A stretch of 64,000 bases of DNA from Chryseobacterium panacisoli (GCF_008274625.1 NZ_VTRU01000005.1:286582-350581), one strand, 5' to 3'. Shown: positions 7,602 through 16,983, numbered from the stretch's first letter. Notes: a model not told the origin generated them from the letters alone. Numbers and translations: made by a program.

Positions 7602-10412
7602 GTGAAGAAAATTTTTACATCTGTTTTATTTTGTGCCTCTATTTTTTTCTATGCACAGACCGGTTCTCTTTCCGGAAACATCAACGACGATTCAAAGATA
7701 GCCCTGCCGGGAGCCAAAATCTCTCTGAGTCCGGGGAATATTTACACCACCTCAGATGAGCACGGAAACTTTGTATTTCTGAATGTTCCTCCGGGAAGTT
7801 ATACCATGAAAATTGATTATCTTGGATATGGTGTTCATGAATACAACGTAACGGTTGAATCTGAGAAAAATACCCGCCAGAATATTATTTTTGATAAAAA
7901 AGAAACCTCTATTGCAGAAGTTGTAGTGTCAGGAGCTACTTTAAAAAATCAGGCAAGAGCTTTAAACAAGCAAAAAAATAACGCCAATATTACCAATGTG
8001 ATTTCTTCGGATCAGATCGGGCGTTTTCCTGATGCCAATATCGGGGATGCGTTGAAGCGTGTTCCGGGAGTTACCATACAAAATGATCAGGGAGAAGCCA
8101 GAAACCTTATCATCAGAGGACTTGCCCCAAATCTTAACTCCGTTACCCTGAATGGTGACAGAATCCCTTCAGCAGAAGGAGATAACCGTAATGTACAGAT
8201 GGACCTGATTCCGTCCGATATGATCTCCACAATTGAGGTTAATAAAACGCTGACTCCAGACATGGATGCTGATGCCATTGGAGGTTCCGTAAATCTTATT
8301 ACCAGAGCTTCCCCGAACGGACAAAGGATTTCTGCAACCGTTGCCGGAGGATACAATCCTATCCGCGAAAAAGGAAATTATACCGCCGGATTTGTCTATG
8401 GAAACCGGTTTCTGGATAAAAAATTAGGTGCTGTATTCAGTTTTTCCTATAATAACAACAATTTTGGTTCGGATAATATAGAACCGGTTTGGAGCCAGGC
8501 GAACGATCTTGCACAGACCGTTTATGTAAGCAAAATGGGGGTACGTTATTATAATGAACACCGTATCAGACATAGTTTTGATCTTAATATGGATTATGAA
8601 TTCAATTCAAAAAATAAGATCTACGCTTCAGCAATGTATAATTTCAGAAATGATAAGGAAACAAGACTGGCTTTAGGATATAAAATAAAGCCGGTCTACA
8701 ATGCTGATGAAACCGAGATTACAGACTGGAAAGGAAGTATTACCAGACAAAATAAAGGCGGTGATGCTGATAATGACAACACCCGTCTTGAGAAACAGAA
8801 AGTTCAGAACTATGCTTTAAGAGGAGAACATTTATTAGGTTCTAAAGTAGATCTCGACTGGTCGGTTAACTATGCAATAGCAAGTGAAGATAAGCCTCAC
8901 CAGCGCTATATAGAGTTTGAAAACAGCAAAATGAATTTCTCTCCTGACCTTAGTAATCCTGAAAAGCCTATGTTCAATCTTCTTGCTGCAGATAATTTAG
9001 GAAGCTATAAATTGAGTGATCTTTCCGATGCCAATAACTTTACACAGGAAAAGGAACTGGGCGCAAAAGTGAATATACGTTTTCCATTTTCAGTGATTGA
9101 TGGTCAGAAAGGACGTCTTCGTACTGGTTTCCGTGTGCGTTTGAAGAAAAAAGAAAGAGAGAATGATTTCTACGCTTTTACACCTGTCAATACTATGGGA
9201 AGCCTTTTATCTGTTCCGACCATTTATCTTAACGGACAAAACTTCCAGCCGGGAAATTATGTTCCGGGAGCATTCGTTGATCCATCTTATCTGGGAAATC
9301 TTGATCTGTTCAATCCTGTTTTATTTAATGGTACATTGAAACCTGAAGAATATCTTTCAAGCAACTACAATGCAAAAGAGCAGATCTACGCAGGTTATAT
9401 CCGTTGGGATCAGGATTTCAATGATAAGCTATCCATGATCGTTGGAGCACGTATTGAAACCACGAATATTGATTACACCGGAAACTATGTAATGAATGAA
9501 AAAGACCTTGTAGGACAAATCAATAATACCAATACATACACCAATGTACTTCCGAATATTTCTTTCAAATATGTTCCGGTACAGGATCTTGTGCTTCGTG
9601 CAGCATTTACCACGGCTCTTGCCCGCCCCAATTATTATTCATTGGTTCCCTACCTGAATGTTATTTCAGAAGACGAGATCGTAGCTGCCGGAAATCCGGA
9701 CTTAAAAGCAACTTATGCCTATAATTTTGATTTTATGGCGGAAAAGTATTTTAAGTCTGTAGGGATTCTTTCGGGAGGAATTTTTTATAAAAACCTGAAC
9801 GATTTTATTTATACCTATTCCAAAAGAAATTATACTGCCAATGATTTCGCGAATGATTTTGCAGGACAGGCCAACCCCATTCCAGCGGGAGAAAGCAACT
9901 GGAAGTTTACCCAGCAGCGTAATGGTGACAATGTAGATATCTATGGTTTTGAAGTAGCTTTACAACGACAGCTTGACTTTATTCCAGGCGCTTTCTGGAA
10001 AGGACTTGGAGTTTATGTAAACTATACTTACACCAAATCTAAAGCAAAAGGAATCACCAATGAAGAAGGGATTGAAAGAACAGATGTAGGGTTTCCCGGA
10101 GCGGCTCCCCATATGTTCAACGGGTCTCTTTCGTGGGAAAACAAACGTTTTTCAGCCAGAGTTTCCATGAACTATGCGTCTCATTATATTGATGAACTGG
10201 GGGGAAAAGCCTTTGACGACCGTTATTATGACAAGCAGTTTTTCCTTGATGCCAATGCTTCCTACAAGATTACAAGCCAGCTAAGAGTTTTTGCAGAGGC
10301 CAATAATCTGACAAATCAGCCGTTAAGATACTACCAGGGAATCCAGAGCAGAACGGCTCAGGCTGAATATTACAAGCCCAGGTTTACAATGGGGGTAAAA
10401 TTTGATTTTTAA
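7602..10412 (+). CDS. TonB-dependent outer-membrane receptor (phytase-linked)
   Basis: 936 residues with a GTG start (preceded by AAAAAGGAAAA); no ATG lies near the signal peptide KKIFTSVLFCASIFFYAQT. A carboxypeptidase-regulatory-like domain covers about residues 22-100, the plug follows ('SSDQIGRFPDANIGDALKRVPG' style, ~130-240), and the rest is a beta-barrel ending in 'PRFTMGVKFDF', a proper C-terminal aromatic strand. No STN domain, so no transmembrane signalling is expected. The phytase gene begins 7 bases after the stop, which strongly suggests one operon: the receptor may take up phytate, inositol phosphates or a phosphate complex released by the enzyme. The ligand is inferred from context only. 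Confidence 0.85.
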   Translation: MKKIFTSVLFCASIFFYAQTGSLSGNINDDSKIALPGAKISLSPGNIYTTSDEHGNFVFLNVPPGSYTMKIDYLGYGVHEYNVTVESEKNTRQNIIFDKKETSIAEVVVSGATLKNQARALNKQKNNANITNVISSDQIGRFPDANIGDALKRVPGVTIQNDQGEARNLIIRGLAPNLNSVTLNGDRIPSAEGDNRNVQMDLIPSDMISTIEVNKTLTPDMDADAIGGSVNLITRASPNGQRISATVAGGYNPIREKGNYTAGFVYGNRFLDKKLGAVFSFSYNNNNFGSDNIEPVWSQANDLAQTVYVSKMGVRYYNEHRIRHSFDLNMDYEFNSKNKIYASAMYNFRNDKETRLALGYKIKPVYNADETEITDWKGSITRQNKGGDADNDNTRLEKQKVQNYALRGEHLLGSKVDLDWSVNYAIASEDKPHQRYIEFENSKMNFSPDLSNPEKPMFNLLAADNLGSYKLSDLSDANNFTQEKELGAKVNIRFPFSVIDGQKGRLRTGFRVRLKKKERENDFYAFTPVNTMGSLLSVPTIYLNGQNFQPGNYVPGAFVDPSYLGNLDLFNPVLFNGTLKPEEYLSSNYNAKEQIYAGYIRWDQDFNDKLSMIVGARIETTNIDYTGNYVMNEKDLVGQINNTNTYTNVLPNISFKYVPVQDLVLRAAFTTALARPNYYSLVPYLNVISEDEIVAAGNPDLKATYAYNFDFMAEKYFKSVGILSGGIFYKNLNDFIYTYSKRNYTANDFANDFAGQANPIPAGESNWKFTQQRNGDNVDIYGFEVALQRQLDFIPGAFWKGLGVYVNYTYTKSKAKGITNEEGIERTDVGFPGAAPHMFNGSLSWENKRFSARVSMNYASHYIDELGGKAFDDRYYDKQFFLDANASYKITSQLRVFAEANNLTNQPLRYYQGIQSRTAQAEYYKPRFTMGVKFDF

Positions 10413-10419
10413 AATACGC

Positions 10420-11454
10420 ATGAAAAATATACATTATATATGGGCTCTTTCAGTTCTTCCTTTTGTGGTCAACTGTACAGGGCAGAAAGAAGTAACAGAA
10501 AAATTAAAACCAATCGTTATCACAGAAACAGTGGTTCATGATACTGATGATCCCGCCATATGGATTAATCCGCAAGATGCCTCAAAAAGCATCATCATTG
10601 GAACCGATAAAGATACTGACGGAGGATTGTATGCTTTTGACCTTAACGGAAAAATCATCAATAAGGTTTTGGGATTGAAACGTCCCAATAACGTTGATCT
10701 GAAATATGGGTTTATGCTGAACGGTAAAAAAACAGATATCGCTGCCGTAACGGAAAGGGAAACCAACAAAGTAAAATTATATACACTTCCTGAGCTGAAA
10801 GAAGTTGGAGAAATCTCTGTATTTGATGGAGAATCTGAACGTGGCCCGATGGGAATTTCTCTCTATAAAAATCCACAGACAGAAGAAATATTTGCTGTTG
10901 TGGGAAGAAAATCAGGTCCGGCTGAAGGATATCTCTGGCAATATAAACTGATTGAAAAGAATGGCTCTATCACAGGTGAGGTTGTTCGCAAATTCGGGAA
11001 ATACAGCGGACTGAAAGAGATTGAAAGCATTGCTGTAGATGATGAAATGGGCTATATTTATTATTCTGATGAACAGTTTGGCATTCACAAATATTATGCA
11101 GATCCGGCCAAAGGAAATGAGGAACTATCTGTCTTTGGAAAAGGGGATTTTAAATCTGATGTAGAAGGAATTTCAATCTATCCTACTTCTGAAGGAAAAG
11201 GATATATTCTGGTTTCCAATCAGCAGAATGATACATTCAATGTTTATTTGAGAGAAGATCAGTCCAAAGGGAAAATTGCCGAGATTCCTGTTTCTACGCT
11301 GGAAAGCGACGGTTCTGAGGTAACAAACGTTAATTTAGGACCCAAATTTCCTAAAGGAGTTTTCGTTGCAATGAGCAATGGCAGAGTATTTCACTTTTAC
11401 GATTGGAGAATGGTTGAGAAAGCCATTAAATCTGCTGTGAAAGCCGTTAAATAA
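10420..11454 (+). CDS. Beta-propeller phytase (3-phytase-like) lipoprotein
   Basis: 344 residues from the ATG giving MKNIHYIWALSVLPFVVNC; the Cys of 'VVNC' is a lipobox, so it should be lipid anchored outside the inner membrane. 'VVHDTDDPAIWINPQDASKSIIIGTDKD' is the opening signature of the BPP phytase family, and 'DVEGISIYP', 'ESIAVDDEMGYIYYSDEQFGI' and 'RKFGKYSGLKEIES' give the repeated acidic blades that bind calcium in the six-bladed propeller. Known members hydrolyse phytate (inositol hexakisphosphate) stepwise to release phosphate. It is the downstream partner of a TonB receptor and fits phosphate scavenging. Confidence 0.87.
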   Translation: MKNIHYIWALSVLPFVVNCTGQKEVTEKLKPIVITETVVHDTDDPAIWINPQDASKSIIIGTDKDTDGGLYAFDLNGKIINKVLGLKRPNNVDLKYGFMLNGKKTDIAAVTERETNKVKLYTLPELKEVGEISVFDGESERGPMGISLYKNPQTEEIFAVVGRKSGPAEGYLWQYKLIEKNGSITGEVVRKFGKYSGLKEIESIAVDDEMGYIYYSDEQFGIHKYYADPAKGNEELSVFGKGDFKSDVEGISIYPTSEGKGYILVSNQQNDTFNVYLREDQSKGKIAEIPVSTLESDGSEVTNVNLGPKFPKGVFVAMSNGRVFHFYDWRMVEKAIKSAVKAVK

Positions 11455-11489
11455 ATTAACCTTTAAACCATTAAGGCCGATTAGGTTTT

Positions 11490-11570
11490 AAGAGTATTAA
11501 GTTGAACCGCATTGATGAGATTGCTTCACCTTTGGTTCGCAATGACAATACAGTTCAACTTAATACTCTT
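11490..11570. repeat. Long inverted repeat, probable dispersed intergenic element
   Basis: Eighteen-base perfect arms AAGAGTATTAAGTTGAAC (11490-11507) and GTTCAACTTAATACTCTT (11553-11570) with a 45-base loop that contains 'GATTGCTTCACC...GGTTCGCAATGAC', a motif similar to bacterial dispersed palindromic repeats. It lies between two convergent genes and may act as a terminator for both, though no T-run follows. Confidence 0.7.
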
Positions 11571-11582
11571 CATTATTTTATC

Positions 11583-13832
11583 TTACTGAATATGCTTATT
11601 CAAAAACTCTGCAGTAAATGATATTTTGCTCTTCAACAGCTCCGGCGGAGTACCCTCAAATAACACTTTTCCTCCAAATTTTCCGGCACCGGGCCCCATA
11701 TCAATAATCCAGTCTGCCTGTGAAATAATATCGAGATTGTGTTCTATAACTATCAGCGTATTATTCTGATTTACAAGACCGTTAAAAAAAGTCAACAGCT
11801 TTTGTGTATCACTTGGATGCAGCCCCGTACTCGGCTCATCAAGAATAATGATCTGATTGGTGTTTTTCAGTTCTCTTGTCAGTTTAAGGCGCTGTCTCTC
11901 ACCTCCGGAAAAGCTGTCAAGTCTTTGTCCAAGAGTCAGGTAGTCAAGTCCCAGCTGTATCAGCAGGTCAAAATTTTTGAGAACCGGTTCTTCTTTAAAA
12001 AAAGACACAGCTTCGGAAACGGTCATATTCATCACTTCCACAATTGTTTTTCCGTTATATTTATATTGCTGCACTTCAGGATCAAATCCCGAACCTCCGC
12101 AAACTTCACAGGGCTGCTCAATATCATCCATAAAAGCAAGATCAATCTTTTCTATTCCCAATCCTTTGCAGTTTTTACAGGCTCCTTCGCTATTTCTGCT
12201 GAAAAGCTTGTCTGAAATATGATTAGATTGTGCAAAAAGCTTACGCACAATATCTGATATGCCTAGATAAGTAAGCAAATTGGAACGGGCGCTTGCAGCA
12301 AACAAAGATTGATCAATAATGGTCACATCCGGATACAGCTCCGGCAGAATACGATTTATCAAAGTACTTTTGCCGGATCCTGCAACTCCCGTTACAACTG
12401 TCATTACTCCGGTCGGAATCTTTACAGTCACATTTTTAAGATTAAACCTGTTGGCATTTTTAATTTCCAGATAGCCATCAGGCTTTCTGAATTTTTGTTT
12501 TATAAACGGCTTCCTTGCAAAATAAGATCCTGTTTTGCCAGTGGATGCCTTCAAATTTTTAAATGTCCCTTCATAGACCACTTCTCCCCCGTTTCTTCCT
12601 GAGCCCGGACCAATATCAATAATATGGTCTGCCATTTTTATCAGGTCCGGATCATGCTCTACAATTAAGACCGAATTTCCTTTATCCCTGATCTGTTGTA
12701 TAATGGTGATAATATTCTGCAGATCTTTCGGATGAAGGCCAATACTGGGTTCATCAAAAATATATAAAAGATCTATCAGGCTGTTTCCCAGGCTCCGCAC
12801 CATTTTTATACGTTGAGATTCTCCTCCCGAAAGGGTATTGGTACTTCTGTCAAGAGTCAGATACTGCAGCCCGATGGTCATAATATTCTGCAGTTTTGCT
12901 GAGAGTTCATTGATGACGACTTCATATGGCTTTGAATCCAACGAAGTGATAAATTCAAACAATTCATCTACGGAAAGAGCCATACAATCTGCAATACTTT
13001 TTCCTTTGATCTTGCATGAAAGTATTTTTTCATTCAACCGTTTTCCCTCACACGACGGACATATTTTTGTGATCACAATATTTTTCAGAGCATCTTTTCT
13101 TGTGATATTTTCTTTAGAATCTTTTTTCAGGAACGCTTTTTCTATTCTGGGAACAATTCCTTCGTATTTTACAGTTTTTCCCCAATCTTTATGGGGATGT
13201 TTAGGCTTATGTTCCGGTGCATGCAGCAAAATTTCCCATTCTTTACCGGTAAAATCTTTCAGCTTTTTATCATTATCAAAATATCCGGACAAAGTATATC
13301 TTGTTAAACGCCATCCACCTGGCTGGAAGGTTGGAAACCGGATGGCGCCTTCATCTAAAGATTTCTCACGATCAATTAATGCATTCACGTCCAGAGTCTG
13401 AACAAAACCCAGCCCTTCACATTCCGGGCACATTCCCTGCGGATGATTAAACGAAAAAACGTTAGAGTATCCTACAAAGGGCTTTCCCATTCTCGAAAAT
13501 AACAGCCTTAAGGAAGCAGACACATCAGCTGCCGTTCCCACGGTAGATCTGGCATTTCCTCCTAACCGCTTCTGATTGATGATGATAGGAACATTCAGAT
13601 TTTCAATTTTATCTACATCAGGCAGACCATAATGCTGCAGACGGTTTCTGATAAAACTGTTCTGGGTTTCATTAATCTGCCTTTGAGCTTCTGCTCCAAT
13701 GGTTTCAAAAACCAATGAAGATTTCCCGGATCCTGATACTCCCGTAAAAACCACGATCTTATATTTTGGAACTTTTATGGAAATATTTTTGAGATTATTT
13801 TGCCGGGCATTGGTAATTTCTATATTTTCCAT
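11583..13832 (-). CDS. Short UvrA-like ABC ATPase (UvrA paralogue, resistance type)
   Basis: 749 residues against about 940 for housekeeping UvrA. Two Walker A motifs (GVSGSGKSSLV near residue 33; GVAGSGKSTLI near 455), two ABC signatures (LSGGESQRIKM; FSGGERQRLKL) and zinc-binding pairs (CPECEGLG, CPSCEGKR, CKNCKGLG, CEVCGGSG) are present. The UvrB-binding insertion appears reduced. Such short paralogues are often linked to drug tolerance, as in DrrC-like UvrA proteins; they bind DNA but do not replace UvrA in repair. It is divergent from a MarR repressor 49 bases away across a 37-bp palindrome, so it is probably induced by a ligand of MarR. The natural inducer is unknown. Confidence 0.85.
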   Translation of the reverse strand: MENIEITNARQNNLKNISIKVPKYKIVVFTGVSGSGKSSLVFETIGAEAQRQINETQNSFIRNRLQHYGLPDVDKIENLNVPIIINQKRLGGNARSTVGTAADVSASLRLLFSRMGKPFVGYSNVFSFNHPQGMCPECEGLGFVQTLDVNALIDREKSLDEGAIRFPTFQPGGWRLTRYTLSGYFDNDKKLKDFTGKEWEILLHAPEHKPKHPHKDWGKTVKYEGIVPRIEKAFLKKDSKENITRKDALKNIVITKICPSCEGKRLNEKILSCKIKGKSIADCMALSVDELFEFITSLDSKPYEVVINELSAKLQNIMTIGLQYLTLDRSTNTLSGGESQRIKMVRSLGNSLIDLLYIFDEPSIGLHPKDLQNIITIIQQIRDKGNSVLIVEHDPDLIKMADHIIDIGPGSGRNGGEVVYEGTFKNLKASTGKTGSYFARKPFIKQKFRKPDGYLEIKNANRFNLKNVTVKIPTGVMTVVTGVAGSGKSTLINRILPELYPDVTIIDQSLFAASARSNLLTYLGISDIVRKLFAQSNHISDKLFSRNSEGACKNCKGLGIEKIDLAFMDDIEQPCEVCGGSGFDPEVQQYKYNGKTIVEVMNMTVSEAVSFFKEEPVLKNFDLLIQLGLDYLTLGQRLDSFSGGERQRLKLTRELKNTNQIIILDEPSTGLHPSDTQKLLTFFNGLVNQNNTLIVIEHNLDIISQADWIIDMGPGAGKFGGKVLFEGTPPELLKSKISFTAEFLNKHIQ

Positions 13833-13837
13833 TTTAA

Positions 13838-13874
13838 ATACTTAACTTTGTTAATAATTAACTAAGTTAAGTAT
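13838..13874. promoter_or_regulatory. 37-bp near-perfect palindrome: probable MarR operator
   Basis: Outer arms ATACTTAACTT (13838-13848) and AAGTTAAGTAT (13864-13874) are perfect; the inner 13 bases GTTAATAATTAAC (13850-13862) are also a perfect palindrome on the same centre (13856). Only the T/T pair at 13849/13863 fails. It begins 6 bases before the UvrA-like start and ends 7 bases before the MarR start, so protein bound here would block both. Confidence 0.8.
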
Positions 13875-13881
13875 ATTTATC

Positions 13882-14304
13882 ATGAAACCCATTGAAAAAG
13901 AGTTTTTTAACACATTTACGAATTTCCAATGTCTTATTCTGGCTCATATGAACCGGGGAAATATCAATGGAGTTACGGCTGCTCATTATAATATCATTGA
14001 ATTCATTTTAAGAAAAGAAACAGCCACAGGAAGGGAAATCTCAGCAGCATTCAATATCAGCCAGGCAGCCATCTCGAAGCAGCTGAAATTTCTGATCAGC
14101 AATGATTTGATTATCAAAAAACAGGAAGAAACAGATCACCGGAAATTTAACCTTTCAGTAACGGATAAAGGAAGGTTTATCATAGAAAATTCGGAAACTT
14201 TTCGTAAAAACATTACCGGACAGACAGCTTCTATACTGACTTCTAAAGAATTGGAAAACTTTAATTACCTGTTAAGCAAAGTGTTGAATCATGTAAAACT
14301 GTAA
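13882..14304 (+). CDS. MarR-family transcriptional regulator
   Basis: 140 residues, the usual MarR length. Helical N-terminus, then a winged helix: 'IIEFILRKETATGREISAAFNISQAAISKQLKFLISNDLIIKKQEETDHRKFNLSVTDKGR', with the D-x-R wing motif (DHRKF) well kept. MarR dimers bind palindromes and release on small phenolic ligands or oxidation; this protein has one Cys near the N-terminus. It is divergently arranged with a UvrA-like ATPase gene and faces a 37-bp palindrome 7 bases upstream, so autoregulation and control of that ATPase are very likely. Confidence 0.87.
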   Translation: MKPIEKEFFNTFTNFQCLILAHMNRGNINGVTAAHYNIIEFILRKETATGREISAAFNISQAAISKQLKFLISNDLIIKKQEETDHRKFNLSVTDKGRFIIENSETFRKNITGQTASILTSKELENFNYLLSKVLNHVKL

Positions 14305-14314
14305 TATTCTTCTT

Positions 14315-15037
14315 CTACTTATAAGTTCCAAATACCCTGTCCCAGATAGACGTATAAAATCCAAAGTTTTTGCTTTCATCCAAATGATGCTGATTATGAA
14401 ACCTTGTTGTTCCTACCAGCAAGCGGTCAAATGAGGCCGGAAAAAACTCTCTGTTCAGATGTCCTATGGTTCCCCAGATAAGGTTGAGCATAAGATAAAT
14501 GGAAATAGAAATTACGGAGAAATCATATCCAATAAGTAAAACAAGCATCATTACACCAAATCCTATTGTTTCAAAAGGATGGAGAACAAAAAGGCTCAGA
14601 AAATTGGTGCTTACATGCTCGTGGTGTTTTCTATGCAGCATTTTATAGATAAAAGGCAAATGGGCACCATAATGAAAGAAATACATCAAAAGATCCATCA
14701 AAAGAAGCAATGCAGCAACTTCTGCTATGATCCTGACTGCTGATTGAGTCTCTCCAAGCACAATCCATCCGTTTTTCCATAAGAAAGCTCCCAGCAGCAT
14801 AACAAAGCTGTTACAGATTATGGTAAGGAAGCTGAGGTAGAAATCGGATTTTGTGACAGGATGATTTTTTTCCTGCAGCTGACTTTTACGGCAAGTTTTT
14901 TCAATAAAAACATATAAACCAATAGAAAACAGATACAAAAAAATGTTAATAATAAGACTGAATATCATCCACTGCGGCCAGGAAAACTGCCAGAACAAAT
15001 GCAAATAACCGGAAAGTTCTGTGTGATTAAAATTCAT
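14315..15037 (-). CDS. Sterol desaturase / fatty-acid hydroxylase family membrane protein
   Basis: 240 residues from the ATG giving MNFNHTELSGYLH (an upstream TTG is less likely). The His clusters of a membrane di-iron oxygenase are all visible: HYGAH, HRKHHEH and FHNQHH, in this order, between four hydrophobic segments. The C-terminal 'YTSIWDRVFGTYK' is the standard family end. Known members add hydroxyl groups to fatty acids, sterols or carotenoids; in this phylum carotenoid or ornithine-lipid modification are options. The substrate is not defined. It is convergent with the MarR gene, 10 bases apart. Confidence 0.85.
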   Translation of the reverse strand: MNFNHTELSGYLHLFWQFSWPQWMIFSLIINIFLYLFSIGLYVFIEKTCRKSQLQEKNHPVTKSDFYLSFLTIICNSFVMLLGAFLWKNGWIVLGETQSAVRIIAEVAALLLLMDLLMYFFHYGAHLPFIYKMLHRKHHEHVSTNFLSLFVLHPFETIGFGVMMLVLLIGYDFSVISISIYLMLNLIWGTIGHLNREFFPASFDRLLVGTTRFHNQHHLDESKNFGFYTSIWDRVFGTYK

Positions 15038-15116
15038 AAACCTGTCGTCCTTCAACTTGATGTCATAAAGGTATGAATTTCACAGTAAAATCAGCCGATA
15101 AAGTAGATTTCAGATA

Positions 15117-15386
15117 CTATTTCTGCCTTGCTTTTCTTCTGAGCTCCCGAAGCCTTACGGTAAGGTTTTTTCGTAGATCATTATGATACTGGCGATAATT
15201 TTTGATACTGTTCTCCAGATTTTTTTTATTAAGCAGATATTCTTCATACAGATGACCCAGTTCTGAAATCTGCGTAGCCACATCTGTAGGCTGGCTTTCA
15301 GGATCTTCCGCAGCCTCTATCAGCAGACGGTAATATTCAATACGGCTGGTCAGGTTCATGTGAAGTTTCGGTTCTATTCCCTGCAT
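15117..15386 (-). CDS. Small helical hypothetical protein
   Basis: 89 residues, nearly all predicted helix, with heptad-like spacing in 'LGHLYEEYLLNKKNLENSIKNYRQYHNDLRKNL' that suggests a coiled-coil pair, and a strongly basic C-terminus (RLRELRRKARQK). The start ATG is well placed. I recognise no family. There is no signal peptide. The next upstream gene on this strand is 250 bases away, past a repeat-like stretch, so it is probably monocistronic. Confidence 0.5.
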   Translation of the reverse strand: MQGIEPKLHMNLTSRIEYYRLLIEAAEDPESQPTDVATQISELGHLYEEYLLNKKNLENSIKNYRQYHNDLRKNLTVRLRELRRKARQK

Positions 15387-15500
15387 GATTTTGTGATTTT
15401 ATGGTGTTCCTGAATAAGTAAAAGGGTAAAGAAATTTGATTTTTTACTTTTACTATTCGATATATTATTTTTTATTAAATAAACCTTTTAATTTTTCTTG

Positions 15501-15604
15501 AACCATTAGACGTTAAGATTATTAGGATCAAGCTTAGCTTTAACTTAACATCAGAATGATTGATCTTAACTATACTTTATTTCTTCAGACCTCTTAATGG
15601 TTTA
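15501..15604. repeat. Inverted-repeat-rich intergenic element
   Basis: AACCATTA near 15501 is matched by TAATGGTT near 15596, and inside lie TTAAGAT/ATCTTAA and GATCAA/TTGATC. The outer 'ACCATTA' word also occurs near 11467 beside the other long inverted repeat, so both may belong to one dispersed family. Confidence 0.45.
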
Positions 15605-15636
15605 AAATATTGACATTCATTTTCTTTCAATCCAAA

Positions 15637-16977
15637 TTATTTTTCCATCATCACCGGAGGCACGTCACTCTGATATAAAATTGTAACATTTCCGTTCTTT
15701 TCCTGGCCTTCGGATTTGAAATAACCTCCGTTAAGGGCAGAAGAAATAAGAGTTTCGTTAGGATCACCTAAAGGTAATAGTGGCAGCCCGGCATATTCGT
15801 TGACAATGATCTGCGGAGAAATTCCGTTGTTGTATTCACCGGCTCCGCTGGCATTAAATACTTTGTAAATTACGGGATGAATCTGCCAGGAAATTTTTCT
15901 CGGTTTCCGCTTATCTTCCACTACAAACCCGGCCATATCTTTACCTAAAGTAGTATCTCCGATCTGAATAACCTGCATATACGGCTTCAGATTGTTGATG
16001 ACAATTTCCGCTGCAGATGCTGTACTGTTGGATGTGAGAATAAATACTTTCTGTAATCCCAATGCATTGGCACGTAAAGTATTAAAATCAAGAGCTTTGG
16101 GATCATAAGCAATCTGCTGGGCAAATGTTCTTTTTACTTCTCCTCCGTTTTTATTTCCTTTAAAAATGATGAATGGCGAACCAGACGACAACCCTGAAGG
16201 AATCAATGAGCAAAGAGCCGCCGCAGATGATACGGAACCTCCATAATTATAGCGGAGATCAAGAATAAGCTCCTGCACTCCGGCAGCCTTAAATTCTGCA
16301 AATTTCTGGTTAAGGATTGGTGTCATTCCGTCCGGAAAATCATAGATATACAGGTATCCTGCTTTTTTACCATTTTTCTCAAAAACTTTAGATAAAATGG
16401 GCTGTTCAAAAGAGAAACCATAGTAAACGGTGATATTTTTTTCATCCGTAATCGCTCCGTTCTGCCATTTTCCTACGGTAAGATCTACAACAGTCTGGTC
16501 TTTAATGGATGAAGCCATTGATTCTGCATTTGCTGCTGTAATAGTTTTTCCATTGATTTTCGTAATAATCATTCCCCGTTCCAGCCCTGCATTGAAGGCT
16601 GGAGAATTTTGAAGAACCAGCTTAACAATTGTAACCACCTGGTTGCTGGCAAGCTTGGCAACGGTATAATCAAAACCATACATATTCCTTATGGAACGTG
16701 GATAGGTAGAAGAATCTTCAGTATTGACCATGAAAGAAAACCGGTCCTGGGAAGACAGCAGACTTTTAAAAAAATCTTTTACGGGAAGATGGTAATCTGG
16801 TTTTGCAGGCATCTGATCTGCCCAGTAATAATACCGCTTCATACTGTCCTGAACCCATAGATTTACAGATTCTGTACTTCCTTCAGGAAAAACAGGTGCG
16901 CTTTCGTCATTATTATTCGTACACGAAATGAGAAAGACTGCGATCGCAATACATTGAAGTTTTAAAAAATTTTTCAT
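15637..16977 (-). CDS. S41-family C-terminal-processing-type peptidase, lipoprotein
   Basis: 446 residues from ATG (MKNFLKLQCIAIAVFLISC; the Cys is a lipobox). A TTG six bases upstream would abut the preceding stop. A PDZ domain lies at about residues 105-180 ('NSPAFNAGLERGMIITKING'), followed by the S41 core: 'LILDLRYNYGGSVSSAA', then 'ILTSNSTASAAEIVINN', where the Ser of TASAAE is the expected nucleophile, and a Lys in 'LGKDMAGF' as candidate partner. These enzymes cleave C-termini of envelope proteins. It is six bases downstream of a lipoprotein gene on the same strand, so the two form an operon and may act on, or with, each other. Confidence 0.85.
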   Translation of the reverse strand: MKNFLKLQCIAIAVFLISCTNNNDESAPVFPEGSTESVNLWVQDSMKRYYYWADQMPAKPDYHLPVKDFFKSLLSSQDRFSFMVNTEDSSTYPRSIRNMYGFDYTVAKLASNQVVTIVKLVLQNSPAFNAGLERGMIITKINGKTITAANAESMASSIKDQTVVDLTVGKWQNGAITDEKNITVYYGFSFEQPILSKVFEKNGKKAGYLYIYDFPDGMTPILNQKFAEFKAAGVQELILDLRYNYGGSVSSAAALCSLIPSGLSSGSPFIIFKGNKNGGEVKRTFAQQIAYDPKALDFNTLRANALGLQKVFILTSNSTASAAEIVINNLKPYMQVIQIGDTTLGKDMAGFVVEDKRKPRKISWQIHPVIYKVFNASGAGEYNNGISPQIIVNEYAGLPLLPLGDPNETLISSALNGGYFKSEGQEKNGNVTILYQSDVPPVMMEK

Positions 16978-16983
16978 ACGCAA

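Noticed and set aside
12838..13401. 187-residue plus-strand frame
   Set aside because: It is antisense to the UvrA-like gene, whose motifs are clear.
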